From Pseudonocardia sp. DSM 110487 (lineage in GTDB: Bacteria > Actinomycetota > Actinomycetes > Mycobacteriales > Pseudonocardiaceae), in the NCBI RefSeq assembly GCF_019468565.1, contig NZ_CP080521.1:7068001-7132000 (forward strand): a DNA stretch of 64,000 nt. The letters are read 5' to 3'. A model generated the notes under the pieces. That model worked only from the letters and a program-made list of their open reading frames with translations, searched no databases and was not told the origin of the DNA. This document shows positions 7,482-15,540 of this stretch, piece by piece. Both the position numbers and the translations under genes were made by a program. Position 1 is the stretch's first letter; the number at the start of each line of letters is the position of its first letter.

Positions 7482-9311
7482 TCAGTCCTCCTCGTGGAGA
7501 GCCGAGGTCTGGACGACGAGCACATCGCAGACCGCCTTCTTCACGATCTCGCCGGGCACGGACCCGAGCATCTCGCCCTCCTGCGCGCCGAGGCCGCGGT
7601 TGCCCACGACGATCAGGCTGGCGGGGTTCCGGCCGGCCACCCGCAGCAGGGCCTCGGCGGGCTTGGCCGCGACGACCACCTGCTCGATGTCCCGGATCCG
7701 CTCCGAGGTCAGCTCCTTCACCGACGTCCGCATCGCGTCTCGGGCCGCCTTCTCGCCGTACAGCAGCCTGCGACCGTCGACCTGCTCCGTCCGCTGGGCT
7801 TCGGTCCCCGGGTCGTACGCCGAAACGACCACCATCCTGGCCTCGGCGGCGGAAGCGACCTCGTGCGCCCTTGCCACGGCGTACAGCGCCGAGGGGGATC
7901 CGTCGGAGCCGACCACCACCCGGTCGTAGACGGTGATCTCGCGGCGCCCGGCGAGCGGCACGACGGAAGACTCCTCGTCCGCCGGCGGCGGGTTGACCCA
8001 CAGCATGGCCATGGCCGCGGCAAGGAGCAGCACTCCGGCAAGCATGATCGCGTTAGTTCCCCTGCTGCCGAGGAAGCTCTCGAAGATCCAGCCGAACGTG
8101 ATCGTCTGGATCAGCATGGGAACCACGATCATCATGTTCAAGATCCCCATGTACACGCCGGTGCGTTCCCTGGGGACCATGCTCGCGACCATCAAGTACG
8201 GGACGCCGACCATGCTGGCCCAGCAGATGCCGAGGCCGATCATCGGCACGAGGGTCAGGATCTGATTGTTGATCTGTGACAATGCGGCCAATGACAGTCC
8301 GGCGAGCGCCAGGGTGCCCGCGTGCACCCGCTTGCCGCCGAAACGCTGACACAGCGGCAGCAAGAACAAGGCGGAGATCATCGTGACGAAGTTGTATCCG
8401 CCGTTCATCAGCCCGGTCCAGCCCGCAGCCTCCTCGTAGCCGGGAGTGTCCGGGGCCGCATTGAAGACCGACTCGGCGACGCTGACGCTCACGAACTGCC
8501 AATAGATGAACATGGCGTACCACTGGAACAAGAAGGCCAAGCCGATCTTGTGCATGCCGATGGGCATCACCTTCACGGCCTCAGCGATCTCGGCAATCGT
8601 GGCGACGGGACCCTTGGACTTCGACCGGATCTCCGTCAGCTCCTCATCGGTCGGCGGGATCTCCTTGGTCCGGACCATGGCGATCGAGATCGTCACGAGG
8701 CAGCAGACCGCTCCCAGCCAGAAGCAGACGAAGACCCAGTAGGGCACGCCGGCGTCGGTGGCGCCGGTGATGGCCTGCTGGAAGACGTACAGCGACACGT
8801 TCGCCAGCACCGCGCCGGCGCCGGTGAACAGGCTCTGGGTCAGGAAGCCGCGAGGAATCTGCGTCTTGCGCAGCCGGTCGGAGATCAGCGCCCGGTAGGG
8901 CTCCATCGCGGTGTTGTTCCCGGCATCGACCAGCCACAGGCAGATCACGGCCATCCACAGCGCGGTCACGACCGGGAAGAGGAACAAAATGATGACGCAC
9001 ACCAGGCCGCCGCCGAGCACGAAGGGCTTCCGCTTGCCCCACCGGGGACTCCAGGTCTTGTCGCTCATCGCCCCGATGAACGGTTGGATCAGCAAACCGG
9101 TGATCGGGCCGGCGATGTTGAGGATCGGTAGGCTGTGGGCATCCGCCCCCAGCAGCACGAACAGCGGGTTCACCGCAGTTTGGGTGAGTCCGAAGCTGAA
9201 CTGCACACCGAAGAACCCGAGATTCATCCATGCGATGTTGCCGGGTGTCATCAGCGGGCGGCGTTCGTCGTCCGATCCGACTTCGGTGACTTCCGCAACG
9301 TTCACTGCCAT
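7482..9311 (-). CDS. MFS/GPH-type transporter fused to a C-terminal UspA domain
   Basis: A 609-residue two-part protein. Residues about 25-450 are a 12-helix transporter of the SLC45/sucrose-symporter-like MFS group: TQTAVNPLFVLLGADAHSLP, GPITGLLIQPFIGAMSDKTW and RWGKRKPFVLGGG. Residues about 455-605 are a UspA domain starting VYDRVVVGSDGSPSALYAV with an intact nucleotide motif GNRGLGAQEGEMLGS. The ATG at 9311 has the ribosome site AAAGGAG eight bases upstream. The layout suggests transport gated by nucleotide or energy state, which is inference. The downstream uspA gene may form a heterodimer with the fused domain. Confidence 0.85.
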   Translation of the reverse strand: MAVNVAEVTEVGSDDERRPLMTPGNIAWMNLGFFGVQFSFGLTQTAVNPLFVLLGADAHSLPILNIAGPITGLLIQPFIGAMSDKTWSPRWGKRKPFVLGGGLVCVIILFLFPVVTALWMAVICLWLVDAGNNTAMEPYRALISDRLRKTQIPRGFLTQSLFTGAGAVLANVSLYVFQQAITGATDAGVPYWVFVCFWLGAVCCLVTISIAMVRTKEIPPTDEELTEIRSKSKGPVATIAEIAEAVKVMPIGMHKIGLAFLFQWYAMFIYWQFVSVSVAESVFNAAPDTPGYEEAAGWTGLMNGGYNFVTMISALFLLPLCQRFGGKRVHAGTLALAGLSLAALSQINNQILTLVPMIGLGICWASMVGVPYLMVASMVPRERTGVYMGILNMMIVVPMLIQTITFGWIFESFLGSRGTNAIMLAGVLLLAAAMAMLWVNPPPADEESSVVPLAGRREITVYDRVVVGSDGSPSALYAVARAHEVASAAEARMVVVSAYDPGTEAQRTEQVDGRRLLYGEKAARDAMRTSVKELTSERIRDIEQVVVAAKPAEALLRVAGRNPASLIVVGNRGLGAQEGEMLGSVPGEIVKKAVCDVLVVQTSALHEED

Positions 9312-9699
9312 CGAATGCGCTCCTTTGCGGTCGGATCGAAAGCCGACGAAGCGGTCAGTCGGATCGAAACCGGACGCGACATCCCCCGTCACCCTGCACG
9401 GTAACCCCGTCGTGTGTGACGTGCCACACATAGCAGCCGACGGCCGGATGCGCATGATCTTGCCCAGTAAGTGATCTCGGTGGTCGTCCCCGTCAGGCTC
9501 CCCGAACGTCGAGTGCGACAGGTGGATGTGATCCACAGACCGGCTCCGCCAGTAGGGAGATCAACCGGTCGGCCGCCCATCGGGCGGCGACCGCAAGAAG
9601 CCCGCACCCCCCATTCGCCCCACTGAGCCCGGCCAGCACCCACACGTACGGCCACAAGATCGACACTTGTTCGCGATCCATCTAAATTTGCTGCTGCAT
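9312..9699. other. Gene-free promoter region with repeats
   Basis: No convincing gene is seen between the MFS-UspA start and the end of the amidohydrolase gene. The stretch holds a direct repeat GTCGGATCGAAA at 9330-9341 and 9358-9369 (28-base spacing) just upstream of the MFS-UspA ribosome site. It also holds an inverted repeat TGTGTG-N6-CACACA at 9413-9430 that resembles a Crp/Fnr-type site. Both could serve the stress-transporter operon. The rest shows no structure by eye. Confidence 0.45.
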
Positions 9700-11025
9700 T
9701 CAGGAGGCCCGACCAGCGGCCCAGACGCGCGTGGCGGTAGCTTGGGCGTCGCGGATGAGCTCGGATGTGTCGGCATACGCGAGTCGGCGGTCGGCGACCA
9801 AGAGAGCACCGTCGACCATGACGTGGGTGACGTCCCGGCCGCTGGCGTTGTAGACCAGGACACCGAATGGGTCGTCCAGCGGTGCCAGGTGCGGCTGGTC
9901 GACGTCGACAAGAATCAGGTCGGCCCTCTTACCCGGCTCGAGTGAACCGACGCGGTCGGCCAGGCCGAGAGCATCGGCACTTCCTGAGGTAAAATGCCGC
10001 AGCGCTTCGCGGGCACTCAGGGCGAGATGGTCGTTCGTTTGCAGCCGCAGGCCGAAAATCCCGGCGCGCATCGCGTCCCAGGGATCCATGGTGACCCAGT
10101 CCGTGCCCCAGCCGACGCGGAGCCCGGCGGCATAAACCTCGCTCATCGGGCCGAGTATTCCAGACGACTTCATGACGTTTCCCGGGCAATGAGCGGCCGG
10201 TGTATCGGTGCGCCGCAACGTCTCGACGTCGCCGGCGTCGGCGTACAGCAGGTGGACGGCGACCGTCGACTGGCCGAGAACGCCGTTGTCTTCAAGGAAT
10301 CGCACCGAGCTCTGACTGTAGCGGTCGCGCAGGTATTCGTGTTCCGACCGGCCCTGCGCGACGTGTGTGTGGATTCCGGCACCCCTCGCCCTCGCCTCGG
10401 CAACAATTTTCCGATGCAGGTCAGGAGAACAGGTGTCGGCGGCGTGCGCGCCGAACCGGACCTCGATCCGGCCGTCGGCGGCGCCGTGCCATTTCTCGTA
10501 CAGCTCGACGTTCTGGCCGAGCTTGCGCACACCTCTTTCCGGCGAATAGTCCCGCCGGCCTTGCCCGATGCGGGGCAGGTCGACGTCGTAGGTCTTGTGA
10601 GCGATCTGCGCCCGGATACCGGCTTCGGCAGCCGCGCGGGCCGTCTCGGCGGCGTGATGGAACATGTCGTTCATCGTCGTGCACCCGGACAGTAGCAACT
10701 CGGCGATCCCCAGTCGGCTGAGCACGTGGATGGCGTCGGCATCCATGTGTTGCTCCATCGGCAGCGCGTAGCCGTAGAAATTGTTCGGCCGGTCCTCCAA
10801 CTGCCCGCGAAAGATCGCGCCGGCGACATGCGTGTGCGCGTTCACGACCCCGGGAAGCAGGACGTGCCGGGGAAGCCGCCGGATCTCGTCCCCGGTGACT
10901 TCGCCGGCTGGGCCCACGTCGACGATCTGGTTTCCCTCGATCGCCACCGCACCATTCTGGATCACCTCGAGTTTCGCATCCATCGGCAACACCCAGCCGG
11001 CCTCCAGCACGAGTCGCTTCGCCAC
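9700..11025 (-). CDS. Amidohydrolase, TrzA/AtzA-like deaminase or dechlorinase family
   Basis: A 441-residue metal-dependent hydrolase of the amidohydrolase superfamily (cytosine deaminase/AtzA/S-adenosylhomocysteine deaminase group). Metal ligands are visible in VVNAHTHVAG, in the later His of GIHTHVAQG, in PAAHCPGNV and in the catalytic Asp of GWGTDWVTMDPWDAM. The C-terminal composite domain LEPGKRADLILVDVD is typical. The start is GTG at 11025, with AAAGGA six bases upstream; longer starts are less likely. The true substrate cannot be told from sequence. A separate gene pair ends 104 bases upstream. Confidence 0.85.
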   Translation of the reverse strand: MAKRLVLEAGWVLPMDAKLEVIQNGAVAIEGNQIVDVGPAGEVTGDEIRRLPRHVLLPGVVNAHTHVAGAIFRGQLEDRPNNFYGYALPMEQHMDADAIHVLSRLGIAELLLSGCTTMNDMFHHAAETARAAAEAGIRAQIAHKTYDVDLPRIGQGRRDYSPERGVRKLGQNVELYEKWHGAADGRIEVRFGAHAADTCSPDLHRKIVAEARARGAGIHTHVAQGRSEHEYLRDRYSQSSVRFLEDNGVLGQSTVAVHLLYADAGDVETLRRTDTPAAHCPGNVMKSSGILGPMSEVYAAGLRVGWGTDWVTMDPWDAMRAGIFGLRLQTNDHLALSAREALRHFTSGSADALGLADRVGSLEPGKRADLILVDVDQPHLAPLDDPFGVLVYNASGRDVTHVMVDGALLVADRRLAYADTSELIRDAQATATRVWAAGRAS

Positions 11026-11128
11026 CCGGAATCCTTTCGTTGCAGTAGGTTCTCGAAACCCCGGAGGGGGCCGACCCGACGGACGGTCGCACACCAACTC
11101 GCCGATCTGGAACAGGTCGAGAGTGGCG

Positions 11129-12199
11129 TCAGATCCGGAGTACGTCGTCCAGCCGGGCGGCGCGGGTGTCGATCTGGTCGATGGGGAGCGGTTCGGCAAT
11201 GTCGGCGGCGATGTCGGCGACTGCCTCCTGGCAAGCTGGGGTGAAGTACGCGGTGCCGTCGTCGTCGACGTGGTGGATGCCGTCGCCGTTGCTCATTCGC
11301 TGGTTGAACGCGATCGCTTCGTCGGCTGTCACGCCTGGTGGAAGATCAAGTGCGACGGCCTGGTTGTTGATGCGCACCGGGTATCCACCGGGCAGGCCGT
11401 CCGGGGCGGGCGCCGACCACCGCAGCGGTGGCGCGTCGGGCAGCAGCGCGGTGAGCACGGGCAGTGCGGCCGCGGCCGTGACGTGGTTGTAGCGCGGCCC
11501 GGGCGCCAGCCCCGGGGCCTGGTAGGCGAGGCCGTCGTCGCGGTGTCCCTGCTCGTCGAGGTAGATCCGGCAGCGGTGGTCGGGATCCGCGGGAGGGTCG
11601 GCTTGCATCACGTCGAATACCTGCGCATGGTGGCCGATCACCCGGATCAGCGGTGCGTTCGTGGCGTCCGGGTGGATGGCCCGCCATGCGGCGCGGGCGC
11701 GCAGTTGGATCACGCTCGCGTTGCCCAGACCTATCGTGGGTGCGAGGTCCAGTGCGGCCAGGATCGGGCCGGTCACGTCGGGCAGGGACAGATTGGCGAT
11801 CGGTCGTGAATACCCGGCCTCCCTTGCGGCGCGCATGACGGCGAGTGGCACCGCGAGTTGGTAGGGCAGACGCAGCGCGATACCGGCCGCCGCCACCGCC
11901 CGTGCCGCCGGGTCGTCCCGGCCGAACAGCTCCCACGGGCTGCGCCGGGAGGCGCATTGCACCACCAGGTCGGGCCTATGGGTGGCCAACAGCGAAGCGA
12001 CGTCCTCCACCCGGAGGGCATCCAGCCGAACCGGCTCCACCAGGCAGTCGTAGCTGCTGAGCACGGTGGTCGCTGCCTTCGTCACCTTCGGCACGGATCG
12101 GCCGGCCAGCAGCAGCCGACGCACGCCGGGGTGGCCGGCGAGTCCGGCCGCGAGCCGCTCACCCAGGTCACCGACTCCGATCACCAAAACCGTGCTCAC
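11129..12199 (-). CDS. Saccharopine-dehydrogenase-like NAD(P)-binding protein
   Basis: A 356-residue protein starting STVLVIGVGDLGERLAAGLA, a Rossmann GxGxxG loop. VVQCASRRSPWELF and the C-terminal catalytic-like half resemble saccharopine dehydrogenase/carboxynorspermidine synthase-type reductases. No specific activity can be named. The GTG start at 12199 overlaps the stop of the EamA exporter by four bases (GTGA), so the two form an operon. The pair suggests that a small amino-acid-like compound is made or altered and exported. That is inference. Confidence 0.7.
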   Translation of the reverse strand: MSTVLVIGVGDLGERLAAGLAGHPGVRRLLLAGRSVPKVTKAATTVLSSYDCLVEPVRLDALRVEDVASLLATHRPDLVVQCASRRSPWELFGRDDPAARAVAAAGIALRLPYQLAVPLAVMRAAREAGYSRPIANLSLPDVTGPILAALDLAPTIGLGNASVIQLRARAAWRAIHPDATNAPLIRVIGHHAQVFDVMQADPPADPDHRCRIYLDEQGHRDDGLAYQAPGLAPGPRYNHVTAAAALPVLTALLPDAPPLRWSAPAPDGLPGGYPVRINNQAVALDLPPGVTADEAIAFNQRMSNGDGIHHVDDDGTAYFTPACQEAVADIAADIAEPLPIDQIDTRAARLDDVLRI

Positions 12200-13116
12200 G
12201 CATCCTCCTCGCTGGCGCTCGTGTGGCGCGGGGAACGTCGATCCGATCGGCCTGTGCGCACGGCGCCCGTGCTCGCCACGACCACGAGCCCGATCGCCAG
12301 CATCTGAATCGGTGAAAGCTGCTGGTGGAGCACGATGAACCCGGCGAGGGCGGCGACTGCCGGCGACAAGCTCAGCAGCACCCCGAACGCGCCAGCGGTC
12401 AGCCTGCGCAGGGCGAGCAGTTCGAGCGTGTACGGCACCGCCGAGCACAGCAGCGCCACCGCCAGGCCAGAGCCGAGCGCTTCCGGCCGCAGCAGCGTGA
12501 CACCGGCGTCGACGATGCCGATCGGGAGGCTGAGCACCGCTGCGACCGAGATGGCCAGGGCAAGCCCATCCGCTTCGGGGAACCGCGTGCCGGCCTGCTT
12601 CGAGGCCAGGATGTAGACGGCCCACATCGCGCCCGCACCCAGTGCGAATGCCACACCGGAGCCGGTGAGCTGGGTCAACCCGCCGCGGCCGAGAAGTGCC
12701 ACCCCTGCCAGCGCAAGTGCCGCCCACAGCGCGCTCATCGCCTTGCGGCTGGTCAACACCGACAGCGCCAATGGCCCCAGCACCTCGAAGGTCACCGCAG
12801 CGCCCAGCGGGATCCGGGCGACCGCCTGGTAGAACAGCCCGTTCATCGTGGCGAGGGCCAGCCCGAACCCGCAGATCACCGCCCAGTCCGCACGGCTGTA
12901 GCCGCGCAGCACGGGGCGGCACACCGCGAGCAGCACCAGCGCCGACATCAGCTGCCGCAGTGTCACCATGCCCGCCGCACCGACCATCGGGAACAACAAC
13001 GCCGCGACGGTCGTCCCGAACTGCTGCGCCGACATGCCCGCCAGCACCAGCGCCACCGGCACCAGCCGGCTCGATTCCTCCTGGCCGCCGAGCGCGGCCG
13101 TTCGGGTGTCTGTCAC
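12196..13116 (-). CDS. EamA/RhtA-family exporter
   Basis: A 306-residue membrane protein with about ten hydrophobic helices in two EamA repeats (GTTVAALLFPMVGAAGMVTL and SGVAFALGAGAMWAVYILAS). It resembles RhtA, the threonine/homoserine exporter. The C-terminal tail is basic and cytosolic. It is co-transcribed with the dehydrogenase-like gene at 11129-12199 and divergent from a LysR regulator across 68 bases. Exported substrate unknown; small amines or amino acids are typical for the family. Confidence 0.85.
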   Translation of the reverse strand: MTDTRTAALGGQEESSRLVPVALVLAGMSAQQFGTTVAALLFPMVGAAGMVTLRQLMSALVLLAVCRPVLRGYSRADWAVICGFGLALATMNGLFYQAVARIPLGAAVTFEVLGPLALSVLTSRKAMSALWAALALAGVALLGRGGLTQLTGSGVAFALGAGAMWAVYILASKQAGTRFPEADGLALAISVAAVLSLPIGIVDAGVTLLRPEALGSGLAVALLCSAVPYTLELLALRRLTAGAFGVLLSLSPAVAALAGFIVLHQQLSPIQMLAIGLVVVASTGAVRTGRSDRRSPRHTSASEEDA

Positions 13117-13184
13117 ACCACGAAGCTATGAGCCGCAATCTCCACCCGGAAATGCTTCTTCACCGCTGGTTATGCTTGAGAGGT

Positions 13185-14030
13185 ATGACCGTCGAACTGC
13201 GGCATCTGCGCTGCTTCCTCGCCATCGCGGACGAGGGCACCGTGACCGGCGCGGCGAACAGCCTGCACCTCAGCCAACCGGTCGTGTCCCGCACCCTGCG
13301 GCAACTCGAGGACCACATGGGTGTGCGATTGGTCGACCGCTCCACCCACCACCTACGACTCACCCCGGCCGGGCTCGCGCTGCGCGAACGGGCGGCAGCA
13401 GCGCTCGCGGCCGTGGAACACGCCCTGGCACCGGACCGGGCCTGGCCGCTGCGGGTGGGCTACGCATGGGCGGCGTTCGGCGAACACACGACGCCGCTGC
13501 TGCGCGCCTGGCGGCGGGCTCACCCCGAGACCCCGCTGCGGCTGCTGCGCGTGGACGACCGCACTGCCGGCCTCGCGCTCGGCCGGGCTGACGTCGCGGT
13601 GCTACGCGGTACTGCCGGCCCCGGCGGCATGCACACCGTGCTGCTCTGGCAGGAGTCGCGAGTGGTGGCACTGGCCCAAGACCATCCACTGGCCGAACGG
13701 ACCGAACTCGCACTGGCCGACCTCGCCGACGAGACAATCGCGCTGAACACCGTCGCCGGATCCACCACCGTCCGGCTCTGGCCCGCCGCGAGTCGACCGA
13801 CCCGCACGCTCGCCGTCGCCAATCCCGACGACTGGGCGGTCGCGATCGCCTCCAGCGCCGCCGTCGGCGTCACATCGGCCGCCACCATCAGCATGCACCC
13901 CAACCCCGGCCTGGTGTACGTGCCACTCACCGACGCGCCCCCGCTACCGGTTCGACTGGCCTGGCCGGACCCGGCTACACACCCTGCGGCCGCCGAATTC
14001 GCCGCAATGGCACAGACATTCGGCCAGTAA
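13185..14030 (+). CDS. LysR-family transcriptional regulator
   Basis: A 281-residue LysR protein starting MTVELRHLRCFLAIADEG. The helix-turn-helix is TGAANSLHLSQPVVSRTLRQ and the wing is MGVRLVDRS. The effector domain (from about residue 90) is slightly shorter than usual. The ATG at 13185 follows GAGAGGT. It is divergent from the EamA exporter operon, which it probably controls. It is the last chromosomal gene before the integrated region. Confidence 0.85.
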   Translation: MTVELRHLRCFLAIADEGTVTGAANSLHLSQPVVSRTLRQLEDHMGVRLVDRSTHHLRLTPAGLALRERAAAALAAVEHALAPDRAWPLRVGYAWAAFGEHTTPLLRAWRRAHPETPLRLLRVDDRTAGLALGRADVAVLRGTAGPGGMHTVLLWQESRVVALAQDHPLAERTELALADLADETIALNTVAGSTTVRLWPAASRPTRTLAVANPDDWAVAIASSAAVGVTSAATISMHPNPGLVYVPLTDAPPLPVRLAWPDPATHPAAAEFAAMAQTFGQ

Positions 14031-14068
14031 GATCATATTCCAGCCGTTGATCGTGATCTTGCCGGCGT

Positions 14069-14092
14069 GACCGTGCCGGACAGGGCACGGCC
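14069..14092. terminator. Hairpin after the LysR gene
   Basis: CCGTGCC-GGACAG-GGCACGG (14071-14090) forms a strong GC stem 40 bases after the LysR stop at 14030. No U-tract follows, which is usual in high-GC actinobacteria. It is likely a transcription end for the LysR gene. Confidence 0.4.
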
Positions 14093-14122
14093 ACCGCGTG
14101 ATCATCGTCTGTTGCGTCGACA

Positions 14123-14314
14123 TCAGAAGATCGCGCCATCGCGACCGCGGTCGGTGTTTCGGCGCCACATTCCCAGGTACCGAATTACCTCTCGGCCCGT
14201 CGCTGGATCCAGCCCCGCGTAGACGCGCACCTGCAGGGAGCCGCCGCGCTCGCGGATGCTCCCCCGCCGCCGTTCCCATTCCGGCTGTTCGAGCTGGTCA
14301 TGAGGGCAGCGCAT
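14123..14314 (-). pseudogene. Remnant of a tyrosine integrase N-terminus
   Basis: The translation contains RRRGSIRERGGSLQVRVYAG followed by LDPATGREVIRYLG. This is the arm-type DNA-binding N-terminal segment seen at the start of actinobacterial phage-like integrases (RRGxIxxRGxSxxVRVYAGxDPxTGK). Only about 45 residues resemble integrase; then the frame turns unrelated and the catalytic domain is missing. It lies just left of the outermost tRNA-derived repeat (14392) and is opposite in strand to the two other integrase remnants. It probably marks a third, older insertion. Confidence 0.55.
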
Positions 14315-14391
14315 GCCGCTTCTTCATGGAAGCAAGCATGGACGAGAACAGCCGAAGATCACGGGTGGGAGCGGTTAATGCTGGTCAGCGT

Positions 14392-14430
14392 GTGGGGCGG
14401 GTGGGACTCGAACCCACGACCTGACGGATT
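14392..14430 (-). repeat. tRNA 3'-end duplicate, outer attachment-site scar
   Basis: This stretch matches, base for base, 39 bases of the tRNA gene at 23005-23079 (the segment 23004-23042). It covers the discriminator base, acceptor 3' strand, T arm and variable loop into the anticodon arm. The match stops inside the anticodon-arm sequence and no 5' half follows, so it is not a working tRNA. This is the expected far-end attachment site of an element inserted at the tRNA 3' end. Confidence 0.85.
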
Positions 14431-15540
14431 CGTTCCGGACACTTCGGCCGTCTGCGGTCGATCGTCGACACAGCCTCCTACTTGCACAGACCATCTGGGC
14501 TTTGCACCGGCTGTTCATGGTCGACAGCAATGGCATACCGACGTTTGAGGTGAGTAAAGGGTGGCTGCCTCGCCTCTACAGACCGTCGCACCCTCGTCCC
14601 CAGAGCCTTGGCGAGAGCCTCGTTGCTGTTGCTCGGCCCTCAGGCCAGGCCACGGCCGCCAGCCCTAGAGTGGAGCACCTCTATGAAAGTTCTCGTCGCC
14701 GCGAGAGGGCATTCCTGCTTGTCCATGTCGAGCACCGCAAGATTGCAGGTAACTCACGCAAAATTGCCGGTCGTTGTGCAGGCGAAGCGCCTCGAATCGC
14801 ACGATAGACAATCAACAGACGAAAAGTCGCCGAGATGAGGGTAACTAGGACCGTTACTCCGACCCACAGCATGGGACTGAAGATCGCGTCCATGACTTGC
14901 GGTCCTCCCTCGGCAATGGTCGTCTTGTTCATAGCGGCGACTGCACCTCGGCCCGCCATTTGGGCGGCCCGAAGTACCCCGCCTGCGGCATGCTTGCGCA
15001 GAGGATTATCAACGAGATCGACAGGTACGACTGCAGTCGGCACTACAAGCAGTGGCTACCCCTCGCACCAGGTGCAATCCTGAGGGGCAGGCGTAACGGT
15101 ACCGCCATCCGGCTACCTTTCGCAAGTTAACCCGATTGGACGATGACACGGAGGCCGTCCCCAGTCATCGAGAGCCTCGAGTGGGCAGGCTTCCGGCTCG
15201 GATCCTGGGCGGCGCTCAGTTGACCGGAGCGACGTCGTCCCTTGGCAACTCAAGATCGTGGCCGCCCAGGGATGATCAAGCGCCGGGTGGCCCTCGCGCC
15301 CAAAGCCTCGGCGAGATGCGTGCTGCGGATACGAGCGAGCGGGACTGCGATCAGAGGCAGCGTCACGGTAGTGCTCCGACTGAGGTGGCTGCTACGTGAG
15401 CCGGTTACTACACGGCTGCTACATGTCAGTTGGGGCTACTCGGGGACCAGGAAGCCGACTACCTGGGTCCAGACGCATACGTCAGGTAACAGGTTTGGGC
15501 CCATGCACGATCTTCTTCAGGAAGACAGACAGGGGGCGAA
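14431..15540. other. Mostly gene-free left part of the inner element
   Basis: Apart from one probable small membrane protein (14681-14893, minus) no supported gene is seen. The base composition is less GC-rich than in the flanks and stop codons are frequent. At about 14550 the string GTGAGTAAAGGGTGG occurs; it occurs again at about 17442, next to the other attachment-site copy, so it probably belongs to the element ends. The last 150 bases before 15541 carry the ribosome site GGGGGCGAA of the nuclease gene. Confidence 0.5.
14681..14893 (-). CDS. Possible small membrane protein of the element
   Basis: A 70-residue reading frame starting MDAIFSPMLWVGVTVLVTLI, with one strong hydrophobic helix (residues 8-28), then a basic region RAIRGASPAQRPAILRELP. 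An upstream GGGAGGA lies ten bases before the ATG at 14893; a longer start at 14932 is possible. The tail past residue 55 looks less natural. No family recognised. Small single-helix proteins are common cargo of actinobacterial integrative elements. Confidence 0.4.
   Translation of the reverse strand: MDAIFSPMLWVGVTVLVTLISATFRLLIVYRAIRGASPAQRPAILRELPAILRCSTWTSRNALSRRRELS

Noticed and set aside
12200..13138. N-terminal extension of the saccharopine-dehydrogenase-like gene
   Set aside because: It lies in another frame over the EamA exporter. The Rossmann start at GTG 12199 is clear.
14392..14430. Second tRNA gene
   Set aside because: Only the 3' half is present; there is no D arm or 5' acceptor strand.
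15136..15540. Possible small genes upstream of the PIN-Mrr gene
   Set aside because: The frames overlap each other, have no ribosome site or family likeness, and look like chance.
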